Positions 14,615 through 28,600 of a stretch of DNA of 64,000 nucleotides are shown here, piece after piece. Position 1 is the stretch's first letter. Every line of letters starts with the position of its first letter. The stretch is from Siphonodentalium dalli (lineage: Eukaryota > Mollusca > Scaphopoda > Gadilida > Siphonodentaliidae), in the NCBI GenBank assembly GCA_032622095.1, contig CP136061.1, forward strand, positions 259,938,077 through 260,002,076, read 5' to 3'. Under the pieces are notes generated by a model. It worked only from the letters and a program-made list of their open reading frames with translations. It was not told the DNA's origin and searched no databases. A program made the translations under genes and the position numbers.

Positions 14615-15009
14615 AGTCGGGATTTTTTTACCCTGTGCCAATGCATTCTCTTATATATGCGAGTCGACCATAGGTCGCCTCGCATATATAAGAGAATGCA
14701 TTGGCCTAACATTTTTTTTTTAGATAAATGTTTCTTACAATTTTTAGGACATAAAATAAAAAACATCCATTACCCTGCAGGGAGCCCCACACATATATAG
14801 AAGCATATAGAAGAGTGTCGTCTGCTCATGTTTGTCTGGGGCTCTGTATGGGTGAAATTATAAAATTGTTAAAGAATACATGAAAAAATTATTAAAATTG
14901 TAAAATGCCAATGCCAATGCCAATGCATTCTCTTATATATGCGAGGCGACCTATGGTCGACTCGCATATATAAGAGAATGCATTGGCACAGGGTAAACAA
15001 ATCCCGACT
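14615..15009. mobile_element. Palindrome-pair MITE, copy 1 (full)
   Basis: The ends AGTCGGGATTTTTTTACCC and GGGTAAACAAATCCCGACT form outer inverted repeats. Inside are two 69-bp near-perfect palindromes (14637-14705 and 14919-14987) in opposite order. Each runs GCCAATGCATTCTC ... GAGAATGCATTGGC around a GTCGACC-AT-AGGTCGC core. Between them lies a GAGCCCC ... GGGGCTC hairpin (14782-14844) containing GTGTCGTCTGCTC. No ORF. Its family relation to the TTAA-flanked copies at 38.7, 41.1 and 42.6 kb suggests a piggyBac-type MITE. Confidence 0.8.
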
Positions 15010-18000
15010 TACGACTGGATTTGATATGGCGGGTCAGATATAATGAGCCTGAACCATATACACATAACTCAAACATCTTCAAAAGGTTTGGGCGAACCAC
15101 CAATCGACAATAAAATAGACCGACCTGCCTTTCACAGGCAGCATGCATGTGGGATAAGGGGAGCAAACCTTTGCGATAAATCACAAAACACATTTGCGAA
15201 ATATCACGAATAGTCCATGAGCCAGGACCGAGCATGGTACCATTTTGGTGGGCAAATTCTATCAACATTTTTCTCAAAGCTTATAAGCTGAAGTTTATCT
15301 GAGGGATGGGGCGCACTGTGTGGCAGTGTAGCTTAGTGTGCAAAATTTGTTTTCCATGGCAACGGATGGGTGTTTTTGGCCAGTTTAAAAAATATGCCTT
15401 TAATGGTCTACAACTAGAACGTTTAATGCAGTAACTCTATCTTTGCACTGCTGTGGGATGATACCCTTGGTGGGCTTTCTTGGTGGCCGTTTTTCATATC
15501 GGGTCATACATTTTCTACCCACTGATTTTACATATCAGTTTTGAATACGTTAACTTTGCGCCTAAATAATCTGTTGCGTATGTGCTACACGGAGAACTGC
15601 ATTATTGTTGAAACCGACATGTCAGTCATGATATATAGGCCTTTAAACTTGGTGATCATTTTCCAAAATGGGTCAAAATCAGTTATTTCCCCAATATATC
15701 ATGCTTCTGTGTAGTCCAGGCGATTGGTGCATGGAAATGTAAGAATTACACAAATTATGATAAAAGCATGAAACTTGCAAAATATGTTCCTTGGACCTTA
15801 CTGATCAATTTCAGATATAGACACAATCGAGATTTGGCCCTGCTTAGCAACGGTTGCTAGGCAACTACCCGAAAGGATAAAATGCTCATATAAGGAGGCA
15901 GTACAGTATTTTATTCAACTTTAGTTCTTTTGAATTGCATATTTGAGGTATATTTGTGACATATGATGAATTACACAGACTTATGCCGTTGTTTCCTGTC
16001 ATAATGTCCATCACAACCGTTGCTATGCAGCTACCCAGACAGTAAAATGTATAATCCGCACTCTTCTGGATGGCATTTTGGGACCAGCATAGATGGTAGA
16101 TTTGTCTGAAATACATTTTACATATGCTAATACATCACATAGTGTATATTTTATAGAGATGGATAGTTTCTGCGGTTGGAAGGTGTCTTTGCGATCGTTC
16201 TTAAGAGACCAACCCATATTTTTTAATTTCAAAAGCATCAATGATCATCACGCAAGTTGTGGCTGATGAACAAACTTGACTATTCTGCCTTATATACATT
16301 GAATACTAACATTTATGATGCATCTTGATTAATTGTTACTATTTTGACCACTGACATAATAGACTTTTTGGAATTTTATATCACAGATTTGACATCAAAA
16401 TCGGCAAAATTTAACTTTTCAGGTTTGGACCATTTTTTCAAGTAAAATGGAACTATCTTTGGTATCAAAGGTGTTTATTGTTTCAGTAGGTGATTTCCCG
16501 TCTAAAATGACGGGTAAATAAATGTCCTTTGTTACTTACTGGTATTCGCGTGCATGATGAGATTCTTATTTATATTAGAAATGGAATGGCTAATTGTATG
16601 CTTCTCTTGTCACGGCATGGCGGCGTGGGAACACTGCATTTCACTAAGAAATTTATTGACCACCCCCGCTTCAGCAGGTATGCGTGCATGGGCGTAGCCA
16701 GATTCGTCAGCTGATAGCAATGGCATAATTGATGGGTGGATATCCAATATCATGGACGCCTCACACACCAACACCTTCAGAATTCCTCATGACGAACAGT
16801 ATGAATAATTAACTTTCATTTCCCTATTTAAGTTATATAATCGAACCACTGCACGGGTAGTTCGCGTGCGACATATTGATATACTTTGCAGGTATTGTCT
16901 AAGTGGATTAATGCCAATAGTTTAGTACGAAAGGTTCTTGTCCTCTGGACGCCTACCAATTATTCAGTTCGAGGGTATTCAGGGCACAACATTAATATTT
17001 AAAATAGCACCCAGTTCCAACGATGATTGAACGTTCGAGTCTACAACCCATGCAATTCCACGACAAAATCAACGCCCTCACTTATATTCACACTCAACAT
17101 GATGACAAATTAATTTTGCGCCCTTTTCCAATGTTGTGGTAGAACGCCTGGAAGTTACATCTGTACAGTAGCAAAGCAAGTGTGAGTTTGTGTGTGACCT
17201 CATATGACGTCATTTCGACAAAGTTTACGTCATAAGAAATAGTGTCTACTTGAGTGCAAATACGGCGTTTGTGGACCATGTTCGATCTCGTGCATTCGTT
17301 GACCAATCGGCGTGAAAGTTGCTGAGTCATCTTCAACGACACAATGTAGGCACTGGTCCAAATTTGGGCTAAGTTGGACGCATGGTTGAAAAGTGATAAA
17401 CGCACCAAAAGCGTGACCGAGTTATACACCAGGCAATTCTTCAAGGATTGTCCACTTATAAATGGACAATCGGTACCTAAAATGGTCATTAATAAATGGA
17501 CAATCCAGCCACGAGTGGCACGCGAGCTCGGGATTGTCCACTAAACGAAGACATGTTTTGCTAATCCTGCATGTTAGCTTCATATTTAATATGAAGGGCA
17601 ATAACTCTATAAATATTATTAATTTGCTAAATATTAAACGGTGATTTGTATGAGAAGAAGTGTTTTTGACGAAATAACGGAGATATTTGAAGAAGAGTTG
17701 TTGACGAAATAACGGAAATATTCGAAGAAGTGTTTTTAAAGAGCGACCATAATTTTTTTTATGGGAAAACTACTCTAGTTTTAGAATTCAGAGGCGCCGA
17801 GCCGAAATAGTTGACAAAATATAACTTTTGACTATTTTTCATAGGGTACCCTACATAAGAAATTGCATATTTTCAGAGGTTAACAGGAATTAGCCAACTG
17901 GTTAACAGGGCATCAAAATCGGAAAGATTGCAAACATATTTGCAAACTATGGAACGAATGTAGAGACTTAATCAGATTCAACATCGTTTTGCTGCTTTCG

Positions 18001-19800
18001 TTTTGATTTGGTGACTTAATGGTAAATAATGTAACGAGGCGCGTCAAAAATACATGGCGATTCAGATCAAGTGTCGTGTGTCAACTCTATAGAAACATAG
18101 TATATCTGCCAAATACTTCCAAGTTATATACGTTTTGGAAATGGTAGGGTATTCCCTATATAAAGTTGTTCCTACTTACATTATATCTCTCCAAGTATTG
18201 ACATAATAGACAAAAACTTAAACCTCCCCCAATTTCACAAATAACCACATAGATGCAGTTTGTGTCCAACAAATCAATTGACAATGCACATTTTACCTTG
18301 TACTATGGTGTAGAACCGTCCGGGACACAGCTAATGTAAAACATCGTTCAAATTCTAGATTCGGAAGGTAATCAAATCCAAGATGGCGTCCAAGGTGGCC
18401 GCCAATTTTTATATTGACGCTCCATATACCAGATGTATGCTAGACTAGAACATCGCGAATGCTTTATATAATATGGAATTTTATTGGATGGAGTCTGCTT
18501 ACTGGCTAAGTAAAACCGATGATGGAGACCAAAATAGCCGCTAAAATAAACAGAACTGTTCCAATATAACGACCAACTTCTGAGATGCAAGAAAATCGCA
18601 TAGTATAACTCTTGTAGCTTATTTGTTCGTATATATATGGCATTGTTGCAAATGTGATCTGTATCGGAAGAAACTAGGGGCATTAAGATAGTAACTGTTC
18701 ATTAATTTCTCGAAATAACGCATCATATAATGTCAAATTGCCTAAATAGGACCGAATTTCAACCTGATATCCATTCATTTGGTGGTATATATGTCAATGT
18801 ACTGCTACACGATGCTACAACAGCAACATCCACATTAGTATAGCAATAATTGAAGCCACAATGCGGATTAAAATATAACTATGCACTAATAGTTATATAT
18901 TCAATTATCAATAACTAAATGAGTTGTTCCATGCTAGTAGCACATTAGGCCCGCAATCATAAACCGTCTGGAGATAACGGACCTATCTCTATTCCCGATA
19001 ATTGGGGATATCTTGTTTATACGAAAAGGTTGGGCAACTTTGTTCACATTATCTTGCTAATGTTGTTAGTTGCTTACCATGGTAGTTGGTTTCTACGTTC
19101 AAAAAAGTGATGTTCAAATGTAATAACCGACAATAATCACCAGCAATTTAAACTGAACTGAAGTGTTTTCTCTATATTTCCGCGGGGTGCCACCACGCAC
19201 GGAAATGTGTGTTTGCACAAGCATGTCCAATTCATATTTGTTTAGTAACTCAACTCTGATAATTTAGATAACATTAAACGGATAAAGGTTCGTTGCAAAT
19301 ACTCATGTTATGAACTATTCGCAGTGGCAACCGATAGTCTAAATCAATTTATCACCAATGTTCTATAATCATGGGTGTCTCCGTAGTGGTTGACGAGTTA
19401 ATTCACAGGTTTGTGCCCTCACTTCCATATTATTTTATTTCACGCCGGCAGTCCAAGATTCACGTCGCTGTCACAATATATTAATACATCTATGGAGCGT
19501 TTTGTTATGATGTTCAACCATTTTCGTTAAGAGACGAAGAAATGACAAGTTTCTACCATATTTTATATTTGATAAGGCCTACCAAATCGTAGACAATTTC
19601 GTTTGACATTTAACCACCGATAACATGATTTCACCATGCTAGTAATTATCAGCACCGAGTAACATACATCTAGCGGATCTACACAGCCGGGTGACACTAT
19701 TATTTTGATATGTGGATGTTATATGAACATAATTTAACCATTAGCTGTCAAGTCGGAGAACACTGTAGGTTACACTGGTGTAAATGTTTTCCATAGGCCT
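15000..19800 (+). repeat. Left arm of a roughly 10-kb imperfect inverted repeat
   Basis: Sequence here recurs as its reverse complement at about 20190-25300. Pairs checked by eye: 15180-15300 with 24520-24700; 15300-15500 with 24340-24560; 15490-15700 with 24100-24280; 17735-18200 with 22230-22690; 18290-18560 with 21840-22200; 19764-19784 with 20201-20219. One of the clearest is 17761-17850, where the block with CTCTAGTTT and GGCGCCGAG faces its mirror near 22600-22643. Arm lengths differ through indels; about 16.4-17.7 kb is longer in this arm. No gene is supported here. The ORFs seen, including one at 17094-17489, have no family features. Confidence 0.85.
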
Positions 19801-20189
19801 CAGTGCTAACGTTTTAGCGAATACTGTTGGCAATATTAATGTTGGGTCTAAAATTGTCTTTAAATCTGAAAATTTGACATTTGGGGAAACGTTTTACACA
19901 AAACAATCATGTCTGTCTAGCAGGCAATTCGCCTTTAAATCTTGTGTTTTCGTAACTAGTGTCAGAACCGCATAAAAAAATACTGTCATATTTTAGACCA
20001 CACCACAAAATTCAAACTTCAATACAAAAGGTTAATTCCTGTGCCAATGGCTATTTTACCTATGGGAAATCATAGGGAAGAGGTGTGATGATTTTCTTAT
20101 GCAAAAACCACACAAGGTTATTGACCAATCAGGGCCCAGTGTCTATTTTATTCTCTCCTATATATTCCTCCCTCATCCGCTAGATGTCG

Positions 20190-23100
20190 CTCCGAACCCT
20201 ATTTACACCAGTGTAACCTGTAAACAGTTGGTTGGCACATGTACGCGGGCATTTCTGCCAAGTACGGTAATCCGAGACGTTACGATTGGCGCACGGGCTA
20301 CAATTGCACGCTTGTTAGTCCACTGTGACAGTATTGGAATCAATTTACCCGATCAATCAAATGATAAAATAAAGTTTATCTTCAGCTGGATACGTGATTG
20401 TTCCTAACACATAATTGTTTATCACAAGGAATTTATAAATTGCATGGGTACATATAATTGAAAACTGGACAAATTTTATTAATATTGGGACTAAATTAAA
20501 ATGATAAGAAATAACTCTTATTTCGATTTAATAAGGTGGTGAGTTTGAATCGACAATTTTGAAGACAAATTAACTTTAATCGCATGACCTTAGTCGAGAC
20601 TAGATCGATTTATTAAATGTAAAAATTAACTGGTTTTCAACGTGTGTCATTGTCGAATATAGGACCGTCGCCACATGCAACTGTGGAACCTGGTTTGATT
20701 GTATGGTGCTCACATGGTAAACTTAGTCAAATAATACTGACCCATTACGGCTTCAAATTCCCCAACATTAAGCTAAACATACGGATTCAACTTTCATTCA
20801 TCCATAATTCATGGGACTTAGCACAATCAATACCCACGACACACACTTACCATTATCATTTAAAGCATTAGCATTTACAAATTGGGGGTCAGTTTTTATA
20901 ATATTCTATCTGTTCCAATCAAACGCTGAAAGCTGGTTTTCTGCAACATGCTTGGTTGAGCTCGAAGTCACTTGATATTATTTCAAACGACCAACACCTT
21001 GTATAAACTTAAATACTGAATGCATATGAGTTTAAATATATTGTGATAGCAAGGGGAAACCTGGGCAGCCGGTAGGATATAAAATAATATGGAAGCGAAG
21101 GCATATATATAACTCGCCGAACTCATCAGCCACTACTCAGACATACATGATTTACAGTACATTAGCAGGACAATAATTAAACTATTGGTCGTCAATGTGT
21201 ATTCAATAAAATAATTAATATACCCGCAACCGTGTATATCAAGTGTAAGAATTAAGCACTGCGAAACAAATACTCAAATGAACTACGTAAGCAAATAAGC
21301 ATACATCCACGTGTAATGGGACCCTATCAGCTGCGAGAATATAACGACACAGATACTTATTATGTCAGGTTGGTTTGAGATTTGTTTCGGTTATTTCAAT
21401 GGAACATCACTCCACTGAACGTGAAAACCATTGACCCCAGTACAACATTGAAAAGATATATAAACTAAGTTGTCCATCCTTTGCGTATACATCACATACC
21501 CGCATTTATCAGGATTCTAAATTGGTTGCCATCGCTTGACGGCTTATGCAGCTTCAATTCTTATTGTACTAATATAAAAGTCAGCAGATTCATCATCAAG
21601 CAGAACGTTGATTTATATACCACAAAATTGATGTCAGGTTGAAACACAGTCACATTGTGGCAGTTTGTCATTGCGTGTCGATTTTGAGAACAAAAAATGA
21701 GCATTTACTTTCTCAATGCCAATAGTTTTATCGGATTCGGATCACATTATCCACAGACATATATGCACCAACGAATAAGCTACAAAACTCATAACATACA
21801 GATGCTATTGCAACTTAGAAGCCGGTCGTTTTATCATAATTGTTTTGAGTTTATGGCCGCCATTTTGGTATCCATCATCGGTTGTACGTATCCAGTTGCC
21901 TTATACATATTACGATACAGCCTCTATGAAATAAAGATCAGTTGCAATAAAGCACTGGCAATGTTCCAGTCCTGTGTGCACACTCGTTGTATACAGAGTG
22001 CCAATATATTATATAAAACCGGCGGCCATCTTGTACGCCATCTTGGATTTTATAACCTTCCTAATCTAGGATTTGAACTAAATCTTACATTCTCCGTGTC
22101 ATCGGGTGGTTCTACCCTGTATGACACGATAAAATGTGCATTGTCGATGTTTTATTGGACACAACCTGCATGGATGCATTTAAGTGGATATTTGTGAAAT
22201 TGGGGTGAGGGTTACGTTTTTGTCGATTAGTTTACCAATTGGAGATATATAATACAGATAAGAATATAATTTTGTAGGGAATACCCTTCCATTTTCAAAA
22301 ATATATAACTTGGAAGGATTCGACAGATATGCTATATTTGCACATAGTTGACGCACGACACATTGTCTGAATCGCCATTAATTTTTGACGCGTCGCGCTA
22401 CATATTTTACCACGACGTCACGAAATCAGAACGAAAGCAAAAATAATTTCGAGTTTGGTTAGGTGTGAACATTAGCGCCATAAATTGCAAATATGTGTTT
22501 GTTCTTTCCCATTTTGTTGCTCGGTCAGCCGGTTGTCGATTGCCTGTCAACCCGCTGACATGTGTCTATTTTCGAAAATGTATATTTTGTCACCTATTTC
22601 GACTCGGCGCCCTCTAAATTCGTAAACTAGAGTAATTTCCCATAAGAAAATGATGGTCGCATAACTTCCCCCGATGTGCGACGGTCACCCCAGCACCGCC
22701 TAGACTATGTGTGCTTTGATAGTTTTAGGTCATATACCCATCGCAAATTTCCCAACTCACAGCTTTCTCTAATATTGTGGCCTATTTACAATTGATCGCT
22801 CCCTGCTTGGGTGCATGGCCTGCATACCGACACTGTATTCACTGGTTATTGAAGGTAACTGTTGTTCAAAATGGCTGCTCTCAATTTTCCAGCACACAGC
22901 TAACATTATGTTAAATTTTTTGAAGCAGTGTTGCTCTCTAGTAAATAGTCCTTCGAGCCTTTTACTAGTTCAGATCATGTACTGTTTATGGCAATTATTC
23001 ATTTCCAATAATTTGTTATACTTGCGGAGAACCCCCCTCGAAAACTTTCCCTTCTAAAATATGATTAAAGTCAACCTTGTGACATTTTTAATGTTATATA

Positions 23101-25300
23101 ACATTCTTGATGTGATCTCAGGTAGCATAGATTCTTTCAGGTGGTTTAACACTTAACTATATTTATATGTAGGTCCGTCTGGACTTTCCACTTCCTGAGA
23201 TAGCTCAGGTGTGGAAACCCCTTAAGTCGGGTTTGATCGTGACTTTTGTATTTGTATAAATACAAGGCTTGTCAGATTGTCAACTGTAAGCTTTTGCTTT
23301 TTCAAATGTTCCCCAAATAGTTAATGTCATAGGAACTATATTTTATCTGGATATATGACCCCTCATCTTGGGACCCCCTCTAAAAAGTTTCCACTATAAC
23401 CAAGAAACAGTTAAGTGCAGTATCGTGTTTGATCTCTCACTGGGGACTCCGTCCAAAAAGTGTCCATTATAACTACGCAACACATTTGTGAAGTTACATG
23501 CTTTAGTTACTAAAGTCACAAAATTGCAGTTATTTTGGTCTTGATGGTAATGCATCGTGGCTTATGTACTGTCACAATTACAATAACAATGTAGTACTTA
23601 AAATTCGGATTAAAATGTGATTAAAATTGCGCCATATACCAAATTGAACACGGTGATTGGACCCTAATTGTGTTGCATTATGATTGACGTCCATGGCTAA
23701 TGTACTAAGGGTAGCAGAATATGAAACAACTGACAAACAAATTGCCCAAAATATCACATTTTCCCAAATAACCTTGACCTTGGCAACTGACCTTGACCCT
23801 ATATGTCTTAGTGGCCTAGACCATTAATGAGTTAACTATGAGTTAACATAAAAATTTTTTTATTCAAATATATGGTGCCGTTGTCATGGAAACCTGAATT
23901 TATAACGACATTGGACCCACCCCCAAATGGGCACGTCCTCCAAAAAGTTTTCCCTATAACTAACCAACATATATTTGTATAAGTTTCATGTTTTAGTCAA
24001 TAAATTCACAATTCAACCCTTAAAGGACCCCAGATAAGTAAATAACTCTATAATATACACACAATCAGGATATCTTGGAAAATAAATGTTTTTGACCCAT
24101 TTTGGAAAATGGCCACAAAGTTTAGAGGCCTATATATCAAGACTGCCTTATCGGTTGCAACAATAGCACAGTTCTCCTTGTTGCCTGTATGCTCTAGATT
24201 ATTTCCGAGTAGAGATAACGTATTCAAAACTGATATACAAACTCAGTGGATAGAAAATGTATGATCCGATATGAAAAAAACCAATATTTTAGTCAATGAC
24301 CTTGACCTTTGTATATGACCTTGACCTCCAGATGTCAAATCTTCAGTGTCAAATGAAATCCCACCAAGGTTAGCACTCCATATCAATGCCAACATAGAGT
24401 TACCACATTAAACTTTCTTGATTTTGACCATTATAGGCATATTTTGTATACCGGTCAAAACACTCTCCGTTGCCATGGAAACACACATTTTCCACACTAA
24501 GCTACACTGCCCCAGTATGCCCCAGCACTGATATAAACTTCAGAGTATGAGCTTTGTGAAAACCTTTGGTAGAATTTGCCCACCAAATTGGTACCATTTT
24601 TCATTTTTGGGGAGCCTGGCTCATGGGCCAGAACACCTTTGCGATAACTCGCAAACCTTTGCGATAAATCTCAAACATCTTTACGATAACTCTCAAACTA
24701 CTTGGTGGTTATACTTCACAATTTTTGAGATTAATCGCAAAGGTTCGTGATTTATTGCAGATATATTTTATGCGTTGGCACTAATGGGCTTGAACCATAT
24801 ACACGTTATAAATCAGACATCTTAAACAGGTCTGGGCTAAAATAGACCGACCCCATGCATGTATGTGGGATAAGGGGAGCCAACCTTTGCAATACATCTC
24901 AAATATCTTTACGATAACTCTCAAACTACTTTGTGATTATACTTTGCGATTTATCGCAAAGATGTTTGAGATTTGTGATTTATCGCAGATATATTTGTAT
25001 GCGTTGGTGCTAATGGGCCTCTGTGTAAACATTATAAATGAGACATCTTAAACAGGTTGGGTCAGGATTTCCCTGACCTGTTGCCTGCACGAGGAGTACA
25101 ATTTGCATGATTGTCTGAAATAATCGACCAAATTTCTTAATTTGTGTGTAACTAAAGTATACATTATAAATCAGACATCTTAGACAGGTCTGGGTGAACA
25201 ACCTATCGATCTATGATAGCCCGGTCAGGCTAAAAGAGACCGATTGGTCTTTCGCAGCCAGCATGCATATGGGATAAGGGGAGCAAACCTTTGCGATAAA
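20190..25300 (-). repeat. Right arm of the roughly 10-kb imperfect inverted repeat
   Basis: This is the mirror of 15.0-19.8 kb (paired positions are listed there). The outer part, 24540-25380, also contains direct duplications of a block with GATAAGGGGAGC and TTTGCGATAAATC (near 24660, 24870 and 25270), absent in that number from the left arm. A 166-codon ORF at 21697-22197 lies wholly in the arm, its mirror sequence is not open, and it is not regarded as a gene. The spacer 19800-20190 shows nothing recognisable. Confidence 0.85.
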
Positions 25301-25399
25301 TCCCAAAACAACATTGCAATAAATCACAAATCTTTCCAATGAAACTCAAACATGTTTACGATAAATCGCAAACTGAGAATATTCAAAACAAACATACAA

Positions 25400-26034
25400 A
25401 TATTCAAACAAAGAGAATTTCAATAGTCAAAAATTTAGACTTCCCTCTCTTTCAGCAGTGAGCAGTATGCCATAAAGACTAATCTACTGATCTGTTTAAT
25501 GCTGTTAGCCCAATCGGGCTATTGTATATCAATTTGTGGTTCACTCAGACCTGTCTTTATACCCATCATAAATAGCGAGTATATAGTATGAAACTGGGAC
25601 GTGGCTAGAGGGTCTCCGCTGGTGGGGTGTCCACTTTGGGAAATTCCAGCTGCACCCCCCTCCTTGAATCAGAATCAGACCAAACACAAGTTTTGCATCA
25701 TTCCATTTGCACCCCCTTGCTCCTCAGTGCTCAGGCCTAATATCCCCAATATATCCACACACCATGGTTCTATATTCCCGGTATGAGAACATTCAGATAT
25801 TTTAACCTGAAACATTGCATAAATCCTAACATCTAGTGGTCTAACTCCAGACAAATGCACACGGCTACGGACAAGAGACCAAGACACACCTGGCTGACCA
25901 TGGTTGTTTGAAAATTTTGAAAACTATACAAGAAAATCGCAAATCCTAGCATCTAGACTGGCCTCAAGTGAAGCTTTCCTAGTGTTGGAAATTTCAAACC
26001 TCACACTCCCCCTATGGTTGGAAAATTCTCCAAC
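25400..26034. other. Non-coding, short dispersed repeats
   Basis: Two diverged copies of a block with 'TTTGCACC', 'CCTAACATCTAG' and 'GGAAATTCC' type words lie at 25600-25880 and 25920-26030. A related pair lies at 28.0-28.6 kb. No coding signal. Confidence 0.5.
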
Positions 26035-26860
26035 TTATGACCATTTCAGTCCACAAGTTTGACCAAATGTAGTAAAATATTGTTTTGTTAAACTAATTAG
26101 CAGTTTTGTATTGGCCACGAGGGAGGGACAAAGACACATCCGGCCGAGCGGAGATGCTGGTGGTGGTGCTGTTGTTGTTGCTGCTGGTAGAGATGGGGAC
26201 ACCGTGTATTGATGGAATTCCGGTGTCCGAGGTGGCCACGTGTCCATCTGTACCGCGAAGTCTGCGGAGGGACGTCCGGTGTGACATCGGCGTCCCTGGC
26301 TCCGCTGGCCTCGATGACGGTAGGGTGATGTGCGTCTCCCCTGGTCCGCTGACTCCGACCTCCGGGCAGGAGGGGCCACCCGGGCGTCCCTCAGATAGCT
26401 CCTGTCTGCCGACGGCGTCGGTGGTAGAGGACTGGTGACTGTCAGTGGTTGCAGCCGAGTGGGAAGGGCAGCCGGCCGATCAACAGCTGCCATCTTCTTT
26501 CTCCACTCGGCCCTTCGTACTGCGTCTCTGCGTCGACGAGAAGAAGTCTTTGTCTTCTTCCTCCCTGCTCCGGTGGTGAAACCCCTGAGCAGAACGTGGG
26601 CCTCTTGTGGTTTCCATCTGCTACGGTCCTGTACTTCACTGACATATGCACAAAGCCTCCCTTTCCAAGGCCGCGACAACAGCAGAGGGGATTAACTCCA
26701 TAATCCTCTGCCATGTCCAAAAGCATTCGCTCCGAATAGCTCGGGTGGCAAATTCTTTTCAGAATGGTCACACAACTCACAAGCGATCCGGGCTCAGTCA
26801 GCGGGAACAGCGACAAGAGACAAAGCAAGCAATGCGACTTGCCCGCTCAACAACCGGCTG
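26035..26860 (-). CDS. Unrecognised GC-rich coding-like island
   Basis: This 0.8-kb stretch is strikingly GC- and CpG-rich in an AT-rich window and is open over long distances in several frames. The longest, minus 26679-26035 (214 codons), is arginine- and proline-rich (RRRRDAVRRAEWRKKMAAV, then proline/threonine-rich stretches). Another minus frame, 26828-26442, contains ERMLLDMAEDYGVNPLCCC. A TATATAG on the minus strand near 26871-26877 sits about 40 bp before the ORFs, as a core promoter might. I recognise no domain. Open frames may simply follow from high GC. It could be a gag-like retroelement piece, a first exon, or a CpG island. Confidence 0.25.
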
Positions 26861-26880
26861 GAGATCCTCTATATACAGGA

Positions 26881-27036
26881 CACACCTAAATATATCTTCA
26901 AATATGTCGCCATCGATATGATACCATAATATTAAGCCACCCTAATACATATTACATATACCGACGGTTCAAATTGTTATATAACGTTATATATGACGCA
27001 CCTAAATATATCTTCAAATATGTCGCATTCGATATG
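26881..27036. repeat. 38-bp direct repeats
   Basis: A block beginning CACCTAAATATATCTTC and ending ATCGATATGA or TTCGATATGA occurs at about 26881-26920 and again at 26999-27036, with some 80 bp between. The first copy ends the GC-rich island and the second opens the 125-bp tandem repeat. Confidence 0.7.
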
Positions 27037-27400
27037 AAGGTCAAGGTCAGGTTTGGGTCACGATTTGACCCGTCCAAAACACTACCCGGACAAAACTACT
27101 CCTAGGTATCAAATTTCGTCGAAATCCGTCCGTTTTACCCGATTTGACCTTGAATTGACCATTTTGAAGGTCAATGTCTGGTCGGGGTCACGATTTGACC
27201 GTCCAAAACACTCCCCGGACAAAAGTAACCCTAGGTATCAAATTTCGTCGAAATCCGTCCGTTTTACCCAATTTGACCTTGAATGGACTGTTTTAAAGGT
27301 CAAGGTCAGGTCGGGGTCACGATTTGACCCGTTCAAAACACTCCCCGGACAAAAGTACCCATAAATATCAAATTTCGTCGAAACCATTCTTGATCACCAC
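27037..27400 (+). repeat. 125-bp tandem repeat, three diverged copies
   Basis: Units start with GGTCAAGGTCAGG, contain CACGATTTGACCCGTCC and CCCCGGACAAAAG, and end ATTTGACCTTGAATTGACC. They start near 27043, 27170 and 27295. The same family recurs at 33100-33470. Spurious ORFs arise from it. Confidence 0.85.
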
Positions 27401-28019
27401 ACGATCGCATGCTTTCCAAAGGGTGTGGTAATTATCTATATCAGCACATGTGCTAATCTGTGTCGGACTATTTTATTGAGGATACCGCATTCGGGGTAAT
27501 ACTACAGCTTTTAAAGCGACCCATTCGCAGCTTTTACATCGACCTAATCCCGCATAACACCAGTGGGTATTATGTTTTCAAACACAGTATACACCGGTGT
27601 TGTTAACAAACTGGCCACGCCCCTATTTTAGTTCATAAGGAGTTGTGTTTGTTTATGTTTCTTTTTTTCTGTTATCGCCATTAAATTTGAGGGCACCAGG
27701 AGCAGCCAACATTCGGTTTGACCAGCCACTTGTAATTATTGTTGTACACGATTTCGAAGGGTACGGTTGAAAATAGGACGATAAGTATCTTGGGGATATA
27801 CTGGCATTATTGTTTTAATAGTTTCACTAATAAATAATTAAATAATAATAAATAATTTAAACTCTGCGAGTAAATATCTGGTTCAGCAACTCATCACATT
27901 CCCAATAATGTCGCTAGTCACCATTGGTATTGCAGCAACGACAGAGATGTGATAGTCCTGTGTAGAGACGTAGATATTTCGGTTGGGGTGTGTATTCCTT
28001 CACTACCTTGAAATTTTAA

Positions 28020-28600
28020 TGCATAACTAGACCGAACTCCCATTTTCGCACAATTCCATTTGCACCACACTTCTTGAGTTGGAAACTTCCAACTGATACA
28101 TCAAGCTTTCCAACTGTTGGAAATTCCAACTGCTACTAATTTCAAACAAAACTTCTAACTGAATATAGAAACAATATGATATGATATCGTTGGTCTAAAA
28201 CCAATAAATTTCACTACGAAATTGCGGGGTGGAAAATTAAACAATAAGAAGAATTTCAACATATATATTTTGTAAATTTCCACCGAGTGTTGTATCAGAC
28301 ATGACATTGTCAACTGTTGAAAAAAATATAACCAGAATTGGAGGCGGTGAGACACATCGAACCCGCTTCAAAATACAGAATCCCAGGTTCGCACAATTCC
28401 ATTTGCACCACACTTCAATTTTCCAACTGATACATCATGTTTTCTAACTGTTGGAAATGTCCAACATGAAACGGTTAGAAAAATTGAACCAAACTTTTGA
28501 CGAAATATAAAAAAATAAGCTACTATTGGTCTAAAACTAATACATTTTGCTACGAAATTGCGGGTTGGATAATCAAGCAACTGTTGAGATTTATTACCCA
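28020..28600 (+). repeat. Direct duplication of a 200-bp block
   Basis: 28040-28250 and 28386-28580 share the order TTCGCACAATTCC, ATTTGCACCACACTTC, CAACTGATACATCA, TTGGTCTAAAAC and CTACGAAATTGCGGG, with many substitutions. Minus-strand ORFs in both copies are not conserved, which argues against coding. The stretch 27400-28020 just before it shows nothing I can name. Confidence 0.75.

Noticed and set aside
14951-15277. 108-codon minus-strand ORF
   Set aside because: It begins in the long inverted repeat and ends in the MITE palindrome; its mirror at 24.5 kb is not open.
21697-22197. 166-codon ORF
   Set aside because: It lies inside the right arm of the long inverted repeat; the mirrored sequence in the left arm is not open and no motif is present.
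27053-27364. 103-codon ORF
   Set aside because: It follows the 125-bp tandem repeat and repeats the same peptide; a second repeat locus at 33.1 kb is not open in the same way.
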